Positions 1-15,114 of a DNA stretch of 64,000 bases are shown here, in pieces. The translations under genes and the position numbers were made by a program. The notes under the pieces were generated by a model. It was not told where the DNA came from and did no database searches. It saw nothing but the letters and a program-made list of their open reading frames with translations. How positions within the stretch are numbered: the stretch's first letter is position 1; every line of letters begins with the position of its first letter. Source of the stretch: Merluccius polli. Taxonomy: Eukaryota > Chordata > Actinopteri > Gadiformes > Merlucciidae. The DNA lies in NCBI GenBank assembly GCA_030340625.1, contig JAOPHQ010001991.1:27501-91500 (forward strand). Reading direction: 5' to 3'.

Positions 1-2240
<2,240 letters not shown>

Positions 2241-3179
2241 GGATTAAACCCAACTAACAAAAGCACTGAGTTCACCAAACGGTTGGTTCCTGTGGTAATT
2301 AATGAGTTTTCCCTTATTTCTTACGGCTTGCAGCAAGAAAAGCAGCTTTACCGCTGACAAACCAGTGACGTCATCATGACCTCCTTCGCCTAAACCCGCT
2401 CCTTGACAACACCTCATTTGTTGCCCAGGTTTCGTGGGTTTCGCACAAAGGCAGCGTAAGGCAAAGAAAAGAGGAACAGTTAAATGGTGAAAAGGCCTTA
2501 GACAAAAAACACCTCGATCAAAAGCATCGAAACCACTGCCTCCGTGAATAGAGGAAAGGTGGACAAGGGGGGGGTTTAGCTCCTGGTGCATTCTGGGTAA
2601 CAAAAAAAGAAAAAAAGGAAAGCCCTTTAGCCAGGCAGATAAAGAAAAGAAGCGAATGGATTATAGGCCTAATGATTCACAATCACCAGTAACGCGACAA
2701 AGAAAGTTCGTTCTTCTGAACTTTACTGGCAGCGACTGGATACGTTCAAAATGTCAGGGGATCGTTAGGAGGGGCGGGGCAAGCGGGGCGGTTGCTGGGA
2801 TTGTACTGAGGAGAAGAATGGGGAGGAGTGGAAGAAGGGGGGACATGAGTGAAAGCATTCATACATAAGCAATACAGCACAACGTGTCTGAAGACATATC
2901 AGGGTAATATATGTCAGGTTTTCTTTTTTGAAAATTGGCAATCCCAGGGATCGTATATTCCAGCAGTGGAAAACTGCAAAACCAGCACTTCTCTTTGAAA
3001 GGAAACACATTGCATTGACTGCAGAAATATAGTCCTGATCTCCTGATCTGTAGCGTTATTGCTACAGCATTACATCCTAGTATCAGCTTGTGACACTTAA
3101 CTCGAGTGAGGAGTACGTGTCCCGAAGCTGATAACGAGAAGCTCATCGATCGCTGTTGGCATCGAACGGTAAACAACTC

Positions 3180-3620
3180 TTCCCTCGCTATCAGGCAGCG
3201 GCGACGCCCTCCTTATACAACACAAACAAAGCGCTAAAGGTCTTTTTTCTTACGTGCTTGATCAGGTAGCGGCAGACGCCGTGTCTGGACAGCGTCTGGG
3301 GTCAAGGCCCGCCCCAACCCGGCGCTCCTCGTAGGTCACTTCCTGTCCGAAGGGCGCATGACGAGGGGGGGGGGGGCTCTGTTTACGGTGGGAGGTGAGG
3401 GGTTGAGTGTCAAAGATCAGGGATGCTTTCTCGGGTTTCAAAGCCCTGCTAGGGCCCTGGAGGTCGCGGGGTCACGGTGAGTGGCGGAGGAGACCGCTCT
3501 GGACAAAGCGTCTTCTTTGTGGGTGATAATGACGGCTTCCGCGTTTTTTAAAAACCTCGAAATGGATGTGCGAGGACGACGGGGCGATGGGGGTCGCTGT
3601 CAAAACCGCTGCCTCGAAAC
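3180..3620. promoter_or_regulatory. GC-rich, CpG-containing block; possible promoter/first exon
   Basis: The sequence is richer in CpG and unique sequence than its surroundings. It has an ETS-like CACTTCCTG near 3337 and a donor-like GTGAGTGG at 3477 on the plus strand. An ATG at about 3422 closes after a few codons. No downstream coding exon was recognised, so this remains a guess. Confidence 0.2.
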
Positions 3621-3635
3621 AAATCACACCCTTCC

Positions 3636-4296
3636 CCCCCCCCCCCCCCCCCCCCGCACACCGCCATGTGCTCGTTATCCAGAGTGCAACCCAACACACA
3701 CGCACACACACACAACACACACACACAACACACACACACTGGATAGGAGGGCTTAAGTCTGTGGTTGAAGTCAGTTACCCAGCAATCAATCACAGGTGGC
3801 AGCCCTGCTTGTGACCTTATTGGATAAACAAAGCCTCTATGTGAGTTCACTTTGGAGAATAAAAGGTTTCTACGCTGGGAAGCGCTGCGTGTGCAAGTGT
3901 GTGTGTGTGCGTGTGCATGCGCGCGCGTGTGTGTGTGTGTGCGCGTGTTTGTGCGTGCATGCGTGTGTGTGTGTGTGTGTGTACGTGGCTTTGTCAAACA
4001 GACAGCAAAGAAAAACAGTTGTTGGGAAAATAATAACATCAGTGAAATGGCATTATAACATTTTAATGCAAATAAATTGGTTTCAACGACTTAAAAAGAA
4101 GAACTGTGGAGGGTGAGTGGAGGAGTGTAAAGGAGGAGGAGGACAAGAGGAGGGAGAGAGGTGGAGATGTGGCTCGGAGGTCACTTTGCTGCTCAGCGCC
4201 AGAAGAGTAACTCATTGTTTCCCTCGGTCCCTCGGTGGAGGATCTGAACACACACATTCACAAGTGGGATAGAGGGCAACAATAGGACAAGCGGAG

Positions 4297-4364
<68 letters not shown>

Positions 4365-4432
4365 TGGTGGTGGTGGTGGGGGGGGGTGCAGAGCTCTGAG
4401 GGACACGCAGCAAGGACATAGAGGGAGAGACC

Positions 4433-4470
<38 letters not shown>

Positions 4471-4760
4471 TTGGAGCGAGGGTCATGGTGAATACTAGCC
4501 GAAGTGACGTGTGTAGAAGCTACAAGTTGGCTCCTGTTGTTCTCACACAGGGTCTGTAAATCCACTCCGTGGTACAGAGAGAAACGGCGCAGCAACGCCG
4601 CTACAGGTGTTATCTCAATAACCTATAATAGACCTCGCTTACGAAGGGGGGAACAACTTTGACGTCAGAATAAGAGGAGTGGAGGAGCGGAGGGTGGTGT
4701 GTGTGTGTGGTGTGTGTGTGGGTGGAGGAGTGGGGGGGGGGGGGGGGGGCAGGCTTATGT
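3636..4760. repeat. Cluster of microsatellites and homopolymers
   Basis: Poly-C near 3636-3655, CA runs 3690-3740, GT runs 3897-3982, (GA)n at 4301-4362 and 4437-4467 around a (GGT)n/poly-G patch, and poly-G at 4731-4749. No supported gene. Confidence 0.85.
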
Positions 4761-4902
4761 AACCAGACCCCCTAACTGCCAACAGCTGGCCGGGTCGGGG
4801 GCTCGCAACGTTAAAGCCTTCGCCATTGGGTCCAGATCCAGTGTTTCACTGTGTCTGTCACTAAGGACCATTAGAACCGGGCTGAGAGAGAGAGAGCTGG
4901 GT

Positions 4903-5217
4903 CCCCAGCCAGGGATACAGGGCTCTCTATCCCAGCCAGGGATATAGGGCTCTCTATCCCAGCCAGGGATATACAGCTCTCTATCCCAGCCAGGGATATA
5001 GGACTCTCTATCCCAGCCAGGGATATAGGGCTCTCTATCCCAGCCAGGGATATAGGGCTCTCTATCCCAGCCAGGGATATACAGCTCTCTATCCCAGCCA
5101 GGGATATACAGCTCTCTATCCCAGCCAGGGATATAGGACTCTCTATCCCAGTCAGGGATATAGGGCTACATCCCAGCCAGGGATATAGGGCTCTCTATCC
5201 CAGCCAGGGATATACAG
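4903..5217. repeat. 27-bp minisatellite, about 12 copies
   Basis: The core CCCAGCCAGGGATATA recurs 12 times with a variable linker (GGGCTCTCTAT, CAGCTCTCTAT or GGACTCTCTAT). The linker variants alternate, and one copy is shortened near 5165. Confidence 0.95.
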
Positions 5218-5287
5218 TAGGGCTGTATCCTGGGCCTGCATGTGGGCCGTTGCGCCTGCCAGGAAGAGAAAGGCTACAGTATCTCGT

Positions 5288-5460
5288 GGGACTGTATAGT
5301 TTAGTGGTTATGGTGTTTGGCTCCTTTGTGAAAGGTTCTGGGTTTTGTAACCACAATATACCAGCATACAATCTATACTATACTAAGTGTCCATGAGCAA
5401 GGCGCCTATGCTCGTGAATTGTACATGTATCAAAGTAAATGTCTCTTTGGATAAATAGGA
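5288..5460 (+). mobile_element. tRNA-derived SINE (tRNA-Val-like head), degenerate
   Basis: The head contains an A-box-like TAGTTTAGTGGTTATGGTG and a decayed B-box region AAAGGTTCTGGGTTTTGTAACC, spaced as in tRNA-Val. The body has GTGTCCATGAGCAAGGC and the tail TGTCTCTTTGGATAAA, both familiar from teleost SINEs. The exact family name was not assigned. It is not a functional tRNA because the acceptor stem and T arm do not pair. Confidence 0.7.
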
Positions 5461-5740
5461 AATGTTAACTATTGAGCAAAGGGAGGAGAAGTCCGTCTCG
5501 GCTGTACTCCACTCCAGTCTGTTGTTGGTTTCTGTTTGAAATATTTGACTCACCACGATAACACACCCAACCTCAAGCACACCGGCTGTTCATGAGCGTA
5601 CGTAAACACAATCTGCACTCTATATTTCCAGTTGGAAAAAAGTGAAAACGTGGAGGAAGGACTAGAAAGATGCAAAGATATTGCATATCGCAATAACAAT
5701 ATTTGAGGGTTTTAGGGAACATGTGAGAGATTGACATGCA

Positions 5741-5771
<31 letters not shown>

Positions 5772-5943
5772 ATTGCGTATTGACCGTTGACCGTAAGGAG
5801 CCCTCTGGCTGTCCCTGTCCAGCCGGTCACAAAACTGAATGAGTCACGGCGGTGGTGGGGAGTAAATAATCAGCCCTGTGTTACGCTGCGTTATCAGTGA
5901 CCACTGACTGGCTGTTGACTGATTCCATGGGCCTGGGGTTTCT

Positions 5944-5991
<48 letters not shown>

Positions 5992-5993
5992 CA

Positions 5994-6035
<42 letters not shown>

Positions 6036-6363
6036 CTCTCTGTATTAAGTTGCACTTTTGGTTGCAAACGTCCTTTCGGGATAACCTCAGTGTCCATGGG
6101 TTATAATGAGATTAGCCCATTGAGTTGCTGGGTAAATGTTTGTTTTTCTTCCGAACGGAGCGAAGCGGAAGGTTGTGTGTGTGTGATTAATATCGATTCC
6201 TATGAGTCATTCACATGAGGGCTGAGGCAGTGTTGTTTTGCGTGTGAGCCAATCAAAATCAAGGTTATTGGATGAGGAGAGGAAAAACACTGGGATTGGG
6301 CAACGGTCGAGGTCACTATATAGAGTACATAAACATGTGTGCTAGTGTGTAGTACAAATACAC

Positions 6364-6399
<36 letters not shown>

Positions 6400-6402
6400 A
6401 TA

Positions 6403-6433
<31 letters not shown>

Positions 6434-9400
6434 GTAGGACACTCACGCAGAATGTACCCCAACAAACACAAACAGACAGACAGGCCGACACACACATGCA
6501 GACAGACACACACACACACGCAGACACACGCAGACACACACGCACACACCTACACTCAGCACCCTTATCTGTTCCAGATGAGGGATCAAAGCTCTGAGGG
6601 ACGCCACGCCAACAGCACACTGATAAGGAGAGTGCAAGTGATAGCAGAGCCAAGCCATTCTCAAGAAAAACACAACAAAAGCACACAACGTTGGCGAGAC
6701 GGTGCAAAAAGTGAACTGGTAAAAAGGAGGAAAAAGAAGAACGGAGAGACAGACAAAGGGAGAAGATAGATACGGCTACAATGGCCTACATAGAGAAGGA
6801 TGAGGTCAGTGTGCCGGGGCCGCATATATCAACAGGCTCCACACAAAGAACAATATGCGCCTCGGAAAGGCCAATCAGATAAGGCCGTGGACAAGCGGGC
6901 TCCAGCTGTTAGCCAATCAAGCGATGTGTCGATGACATCAGCGGTACAGTTGGATGCGGAGCGTGGAATATGATCTATCGGTTGCGCTATTGAACTCTTA
7001 AAAGGCGGCAAGTAGCCTTGAAAATGAAAACCTTATTGAATCAGGGCCCCAGAGCTTTCTACACTCCTGCGCTCCGGTTTCACTCCCCTAAATATCACTT
7101 GACTAGATCTGAGGTGGCAGACGGCACATTTCATGCCCCAGATACAATTTGGCAGCAAACACCGAAACTAAGTACAGCGAGCGGAACCGGAGGAGCGCCG
7201 GCGAGCGGCGCACGTATACCGTGGAGCGGCGCTGAGTATCACATCTGGTTCTGTGTCAAGCGGCCTGAACACAATACGCCCGTACGATGCTTCGGTTAAC
7301 GTTCATCACGGAAATACTATCTAGCAGCGTTCGGCTATGATTTGAACGCACAAAAGAGGCCTTTATCACTTCACTGGCCTAACCGCAGGTAAATCATTGC
7401 TGAGAAGCGGTCAATGGAGAGGAGTTTCGATAGCGGACCAGAGGCGGAGATAAGGAATACAATCTGGGTTACTTTCGTCACTTCACTCCATTGAGAACAA
7501 AGCGGCGAATTGCCTGTTAACCCGAATGATCTGAAGCCACGGAAGTAAGGGGACATGCGCTCGGTCTCACAAAAGGATTACTGTGCACATCTTATGTCAT
7601 GTGACTCGTACAGGCATGCACGGGCATGTCTGACATGTCCAGTATAACGAAGGAGGTGTTGCGCATATCCGTACCCCCCCCCCCATACACACACACACAC
7701 ACACACACTCACACACACACTTGAATGTTTAGCTGGTTAAAGAGGTGAAGAGGTGGAATAGGTGTACAGCTCAATTAGTGTAATGGGACCGGACAGAGAC
7801 GGGGGGGAGACGGGGGGGAGGCGGGGGGGGAGGCAGGGGTGTTAAGGGGGTGTTCACATCAACTCGTTAAACCTTCATCTGGTCAGGGACCCCCTACTGT
7901 AATGACCCGCAAGCTGGGAAGCTCACCTCTACTCCATTGTCCACCACAGTTTCCAACTTAACTATATTATATATATATGGCTGAACGACGAACGTATTGA
8001 ATGTACTACTAGAGGCATTATGGCCTTATCACGTGTTACCATAGATTATCACGTGTTACCATAGAGAAGCAATGCCACCTTTTTGGGCCTCCTGAGGACA
8101 AGAGTATAAAGCAGATCCGTGCAAAACAAAACGAACAAGGAACTATATTTTGTATTTTCACACATTGTATTAGAAACAGGGCTCCAGACATCATTGTGTC
8201 ATATTTCCAGCGCTTGAGCAACGGTTTTAATCCCTCAGACAATGTATGAAGTATTAGAGACCGCACCGCAATCTACTGGTAGCTGAAACTACAGAAACCG
8301 CCGCCCTAGACCTAATGTATGGTTAGCGTCGCAGCGTAATCCCCACTTTATGGGGCCGCGCTCCGGTCAATGCCCTCGCAATCATCCGAGAGGTGCTGAA
8401 GAAATCCTTCAGCAACTCGGAGCCATCAAATCTGATTATGTATCGGCGCTTTCATGTGGAGTCAGAGTTCAGCTGTTACCTCTATGCCTCTCGCAGGGTT
8501 GCGTAACGACGTGGGTGTTGAGGCCGGAGGGAGAAAAAGTGCCTTCTGATCTTTTTATGATTTTTTTTTTTTATTGGGCCTATTTCACAACTTCATCAAC
8601 AGCAGCGTTGACGAACGTTGCAGTTCGGTTTTTACGAGTCAATATAAGATCTGTGTGGCGTCACGCACCGTGTACTGCGGCTACGTTTGCATTGATCATC
8701 AGTGAGGGGGAAAAAAGAAAGTTAGGTAAGGTTGTCTCTTTGGGCGAGAGTCCCAGACTTAACATGAGCTATAGCCCCCCTAAAAAAAACTGGGCTCATC
8801 AACAGACCCTATAAGGTAAAACAGAGGAACAGAACCAAACCGGTTGCACAACGCACTACTGCTTACCCTTGTGAGTAAACAATGAGTGCATAATGTTGTG
8901 AAATTACTGTTCATTTAGTTTGTTGTTTCTTTTCTTGCCATGACATTGCAAATCCTCTCTTACAACACCGTTGCAGCTCTGACTCAAAGAGCAGACCGAC
9001 GCAACACCAAATGTGTGCGTTCAGCCGAACGGTCCCGCCTAATGCTGCTGGGACTGCAGCGATACACAGATGGCTTGCGAAACAAGAGCAAATCTAAGTG
9101 GTCCTTAGTTCCACTGTTGTTTTTTTAAATTGAATATCTTGATTTACAACAACTCAGAAATACCGGTTGTTAAAAGCAGGAAGAAAGATATACTCCAGAA
9201 TGCAGACAGCTGCTTGGCGTACCATTACAGAGACCCAGACTGGACACCACCAATTGCCCACTTTGGGCTTCCTTACTAAAATAAGGGGCTTTAGAGAGTA
9301 GACTAGTCTGGATATGGTGATGAGACCGCAGGGCGCTACGCCCGCCTTTGTTTCTCTCCCTCTGAGGTCGGGCCGGCAAACGCGCCTCTAGTCTGCCAGA

Positions 9401-10347
9401 CAACGCGAAACGTCTTTTGAGACGTCTGCTCTGTTATTACCGTCTCTAAACAAGCCTGTGCCTATCGCTGTGTGCTGTGGTGCAGACACATCGCGGTGCT
9501 GTGTATAAATGTGCTATATAAACATCTAAACGTCTATTTTTTGATGATTTCATATTTTTACACCCTCTCATTCTGACAGAAGGCGTGATATATATAGAGT
9601 TCAGGTGGTTTGTATTTAAATGAAGTGAAAATACACAAGGTACTGTCCTACAGCTGACTAAACGTATGAGACTGCTTTAACTTGGGTAGATGATTTGACC
9701 TTCCCCTTCCAAGTCACGAACGGCAGCTTCACTAAATTGCCGACATTTAGTGAATGATTGCCCCTCACAGTATAAGCGGTACAAGACACAAGGTACCTAT
9801 GGATACATGCCATGTAGCGATACCAACAATAGCACCTAACACGCCAGTATAAACTATCTCTCCCTACATTTTATTCTCAAACCCCAAATCCCCCAACCAG
9901 AAAAGAAAACAGGGACGGCGTCTCGATCGCTCGGCGCACACATTCATGCGCTGATTACCTTTGACCTCTGAGAGCTAAGCATGTGACCGGCGGTGTCAAT
10001 GGGTCACAGGCAGTCATGTGACCGTTCGGATTCTCATGGTCGCTGCAATGCCACAGAGGTCGCCCCCCCCTCTCAACCCCCCCGCCGCCCCAACTGCTTC
10101 TCACCAAGACACGGGCAAAACATAGTAACACGGCACTCCTGTGTAATATTTCACATTTTATTTAGTAGCTCTTCAATAAAGCTTTACAGAATCGCACAGT
10201 CACACAGTGGAAACATGATTTCATTGCGTACCGTTCAGTGGGACAGTACAACTGGATGACAGAATTCCAATATTACCGGTAATGGACAACGCCGTACGAG
10301 ATAGATTTCGTACACTTTTGCGATTACACGGCTGTTTGATCAGAGGC

Positions 10348-10390
<43 letters not shown>

Positions 10391-11730
10391 CCAAAGTAAT
10401 CAGATAAATAAGGAGAGCTGACAGGAGGCTTCTGAAAAATAAGAAGCAAATGTAGGATCTGTGTCTTCGGCAATTTCACCTTATTTGCCGCGTGGTTTAG
10501 AAAAAGAGCCGGGCGCCTCTTATCCATCTTATCCATAGACCGGAGGCCGTCGCACGGCAGGACCTCAGGGGCGTGGTTGTACTACAGTATATGGGATAAG
10601 TGCAACAGACAGACGACACCCCGACCGCGTGATCAATGTTGCTCGCTTATTTGGAAAGTAACAATGAGCAACAGGTTTGTTGATCTTCTTCAGGAAAACG
10701 CTCGATACTCGTAGCGGTTCCCAACGAAGAGTTACGAAGCAACGGAAACCAAAAAGTACCACAGCCGGCGTGATTCACCGAAGCACTTGCGTCTTCCCGA
10801 CAAGGCTGAATAAACTTTTAAAGTTTGTTGCTTTTTTTCCCCGATACATGTTAAAAGGTAAAGTCTCTTCAGTGAGTCAGGGGTGGTTGCTCCGCTGGAT
10901 GTTTATTGGTGGAGACCAGTGAGCAGAGCTGTATAACTGTTTGCTGCGGCCCCCCGACTGTGTGGCCTACCCGCGAGGTGACAGCTGGATCAACAGTTAG
11001 AAGTGTGACATAGACGCAGGCCGGCCAGACTGGACCACGGCCAGACAGGACACGGCGGCCATGACATCTCCTCCGAGAAAAACAATTCACATTGTGCTTT
11101 GGTGTTGTTAAAACGAGAGCCGGACGGAAACTCAAATCTCTCTCTCTCGTATATATATAACTATATATATGTTCGTATCAGCCAGTTTGCAAACCAGGAA
11201 GGAAAAATGGACTGATTCTCATTCCATGTAAAATTCCACATCATAGTACAAATAAATCACAGACATTAAAATGTCTCTGCGATCTTTTAGGCAACAAGGG
11301 TGAAGCATTGGCTTTGGTTGATTTGAATATATGTGCATCTTTCATTGGTAAAGGGAGTTTAGCCAAGTTTTGTATCCAGCTCTCAAAGTATTAATGTCAG
11401 ATTTTTAATTCTGTTATAATCAATAATATATAAAAGTAAATCTATTAGGAGAGGCGGGACAGAATTACAGTACAGAGCACATAAAAATTATATATTTGGT
11501 TAAAAAAAGGGTGTCATATTTGGCAAATCTAAGTGAGGGAGTATACTTTGAGTACATACAATCACAGAACCAACGCCTCCCACCGACTCACTCGGGTGCA
11601 AAACCAATATAACAACATGGTCGTCTCTCTGTCCGTGTTACTGCATCATGCTGTGATTTTGCATCTGTACTTGCTCAGTAATAATAAGTCATAAGTTCTG
11701 ACGGACGGAGGCATTTTTCGCTCCGTTGAT
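5461..11730. other. Intergenic/3' flanking sequence, no gene recognised
   Basis: Holds (GT)n at 5742-5771, (CT)n at 5951-6032, CA-rich tracts 6355-6550, (CA)n near 7684-7710, poly-G patches near 7801-7830, and (GT)n at 10348-10386. A tandem pair of ttatcacgtgttaccatag lies at 8026-8064. An ORF at 8350-8814 has no recognisable domain. AATAAA on the minus strand at 10902-10907 and 10157-10162 could serve the RhoU-like gene if its 3' UTR is long. Confidence 0.6.
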
Positions 11731-11820
11731 TTGGAAATCAGCAAAAATCAGGGATGGATATTCTTTGGGTACTTTTGGCCCAAATCAAGTTTGTCCTCCT
11801 GTCCTCCACCGACCATAGAG

Positions 11821-11987
11821 TTCAGACGGGCCTTCAGACAGGTTCGGGCCTTCAGACAGGTTCTGGCCTTTAGAAAGGTTCTGGCCTTCAGAGGGGTTCT
11901 GGCCTTTAGAAAGGTTCTGGCCTTCAGACAGGTTCTGGCCTTTAGAAAGGTTCTGGCCTTCAGACAGGTTCTGGCCTTCAGACAGGC
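11821..11987. repeat. 18-bp minisatellite in the presumed rhou 3' UTR
   Basis: About eight full plus partial copies of an 18-bp unit of the form TTCAGACAGGTTCTGGCC, with TTTAGAAAGG and TTCAGAGGGG variants partly alternating. It lies 245-410 nt downstream of the rhou stop codon on the transcribed strand. Confidence 0.92.
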
Positions 11988-12148
11988 AGTTCTTCTACCT
12001 TGATGGCAACATCTTTGCTTCTCCAAGTCTCTCCAAGTGTTGTCCAAGTCTGTCCATGGCTACCGCAGTTTGGGCTTCACTCACATGACTTGAATTCGCA
12101 AGCCCGCAAACCCAGCTGATTGACACAATTCAAAGAGTTCAGTTCCAG

Positions 12149-12202
12149 TATCATCATCATCATCATCATCATCATCGTCACCATCATCGTCATCATCATC
12201 AC
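12149..12202. repeat. (ATC)n trinucleotide repeat just past the rhou stop
   Basis: ATC/GTC triplets occupy about 50 bp starting some 30 nt downstream of the rhou TAA. It lies in the 3' UTR if the transcript continues. Confidence 0.85.
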
Positions 12203-12232
12203 GTCGCCGGCGTCTTCCCTTCCTCATCCCCC

Positions 12233-12693
12233 TTACTGCACGCACACGTACTTCTTCCACCACGACTTGGACAGCATCTTCATCTTATCCGCCGTGCTGC
12301 GCACCTTGCGCTCCCGCCGCACCCGGCGGTCCGACTGCCGCAGCGCCACGGCGATGGCGGCGTCGAACACCTCCTTCAGGTTCTTCTGGGTCAGCGCCGA
12401 GCACTCCACGTAGGTCACGGCGCCGATCTTGTCGGCGAGCGCCCGCGCGTCCTCCTCCAGCACGGGCCGCTCGCGCCGCCGCGCCAGCTCGATCAGCACC
12501 TTGACGTCCTGCCGCAGGTCGCACTGGGTGCCCACCAGGAGCAGCGGCGTGAGCGGGCAGCGCCGCCGGATCTCCGGCACCCACTTCTCCCACACGTTCT
12601 GGAAGGAGGCGGGGCTCACCACGCTGAAGCACAGCAGCAGGGCGTCCGTGCGGCTGTAGCAGAAGTGGCGAAGCTTGTCGAACTCGTCCTGAG

Positions 12694-12731
<38 letters not shown>

Positions 12732-13691
12732 TGAATTGAGCGATCGGAAAAGCCAACGAATGAGTGATTGAGTGATCGTGTGAGCGATCGATCGCGTGAG
12801 TGAGTGATTTAGTGACTGAGTGAGTGAGTGAGTGGGCAAGGCCAGAGATTCTGATCCCACGCTTTGATCTCACGATGCGTTTCACTTCGTCCTTCGCTCG
12901 AACAAGAACTCGCCGAAAATGTAAAAACTCGGCAATTTGCTCCGTGAGTCACACGAAAAGACACAGTGTGCCGCGATGGAGAAAGTGAACTGGAATGATA
13001 ACCGTTTGATATCGAGGCGTATATCGTCTGGCGTTCGGTGTTCATACCGCGCCGTGGGACACGTGAGCCTAGCCCCTTCTTTTGTATTGACTCTCCTAAA
13101 TTAACACGCCGGAGCCAGGCGGCTTTAGACTAACAAGGGCCTCCCACACCCTTGAGTACACAGATTAAGACCGGCTGAAACTTGACACAAACCTCCTTTA
13201 ACACTTTCCACCCCGCAAACAAAGATATCGACGACAACAACAACAACAAAAAACCCGCACGTCATCGACTTTTTGGTGATAAAGTACAAACTGTGAAAAT
13301 GAAATTCGGTGCGCGCGCAGTTTAAGTCCTACGGTTACTTTTTTCGAGTACAGACGCCCCGGGAATGACGCAAGTCTATCTGCTGAGAGTAAACATACAT
13401 CAACCGTTTCACAGAGGAGGGGGGGGGGGGCCATGAGCAATTCTGCAGCTGTTACTGTTTAAACGCTCTCTCTCTCTCTCTTGTCTGCTTCTCGCTGTCT
13501 CTCGACCCTTCCATCTTTGTCTTTTTCTCTGTCTGTATCTCTCTCTCTCTCCCACTCTCTCCCTCCTCTCTAGTCAACTCCTCTTCTTGGCACAAGACAA
13601 GTTCTTTGGCACATGTTACCCTCGTCTGAAAGTGCGTCAGTACTGAAAGAGCCGTCCAACTTTTATCTGCCCATATTTGCCCTAGCACGTC

Positions 13692-13734
<43 letters not shown>

Positions 13735-14243
13735 AGTCTGCTGTTTGCACTTTAACGGTCTTAGCGAGCGCTCGCGTCGCCTTGAGACGAGGAAAGACGG
13801 ATGCCTCTGGTAAAACTGTCAAGTGTCCTTGCGGGATAGATCCATGTCTTCCCGTTCAATCGGATTACAACACCACCCGCCGACCGCAACCACACATAAT
13901 ACATCTGCGGCCTCGAAGCCTCGCCCCTCCGAACAGACAGTCCTCCTCGCAACGTCAACTCGACCGGGCAAGAGATACGGTGTCTCGTAGCAGCAGGTAA
14001 AGCTTTTCCACTGCCGCGTCCAATCGCTCTGGATGGAAACAATCAGCCCTCCAGACAGCGTCGTGTCCCCTCCAAAAAAAAAAAAAAAGACTTTTCCCAG
14101 ACTCTCTCCTCCTCTCCTTGTTACCGTAAAGTCCTCCTTCCAACGCAGCAGTACCCGGGACCGTCTGAAAGGGGTCCTTGTTTAACTGCAGTGTGTGTAT
14201 AAAGGGCTTACATAGGGATACACTCTCCAGGCCAAGTGTGTGT

Positions 14244-14274
<31 letters not shown>

Positions 14275-14831
14275 GTAATCTCGAAGTCCTTTAAACTACA
14301 AGTCCATATATAGGCTTAAAGAAAAAGAAAATCAGTGACATGCAAGAATAACATGTGCGGTATCTTCGGCTAAGGAGTCATGGGCTTTTCTTCTGTAGTG
14401 AAGTGGACGCGAGGGAAAGGAAATGGCCATTGTCTGAATTCACTGGTGCTCAGCTTCATTCATCCTGCAGGCATTCATAACTATTCATGTGACAGTGGGA
14501 CGGTGGAGGAGACACTGACACATTCCTTCTGAGAAGTGTCACGCCGAAATATGTACTGTGTGTGTAGTGTGTGTGTGTGTGTGTGTGTGCACGTGTGTAT
14601 ATTTAAGTGCATGTTTGAGTCTGTTTTTGTGTGTGTGTGTGTGTGTGTGCGGGTGTGTGTGTGTGTGTACTTTTATGTGCATGTGTGAGTGTGCGATGTG
14701 TATGTTTTCACATACCTGTCCTGCAGTGTCACACAGCTGTAGTCTGACTGGGCTGCCGTCCACCTGAACCACCGCTAAGAGAGAGAGAAGAGAGAGAGAC
14801 ATAGAGAGAGAGAGACATGGAGAGAGAGAGT

Positions 14832-14895
<64 letters not shown>

Positions 14896-15081
14896 GAGAG
14901 AGAGAGAGATGGAGAGAGAGAGTGAGAGAGAAAGAGAGAGAGGGGGGGGAGGGAGAGAGAGACAGAAAGTTTTAACAACGGTAAAGAGAGAAACAAAGTA
15001 ACAGCTGTCACCGGGAATGCAGTCACTTTATAAAATACCAGCTAGCCTCCACCTGACATTTTAGCAGATAAACACGACTAC

Positions 15082-15114
<33 letters not shown>

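Noticed and set aside
5288..5360. Functional tRNA-Val gene
   Set aside because: Acceptor and T stems do not pair, the B-box is decayed, and a SINE body follows.
8350..8814. 154-aa plus-strand ORF as a gene
   Set aside because: No domain, no splice framework and no Kozak or codon signature beyond chance length.
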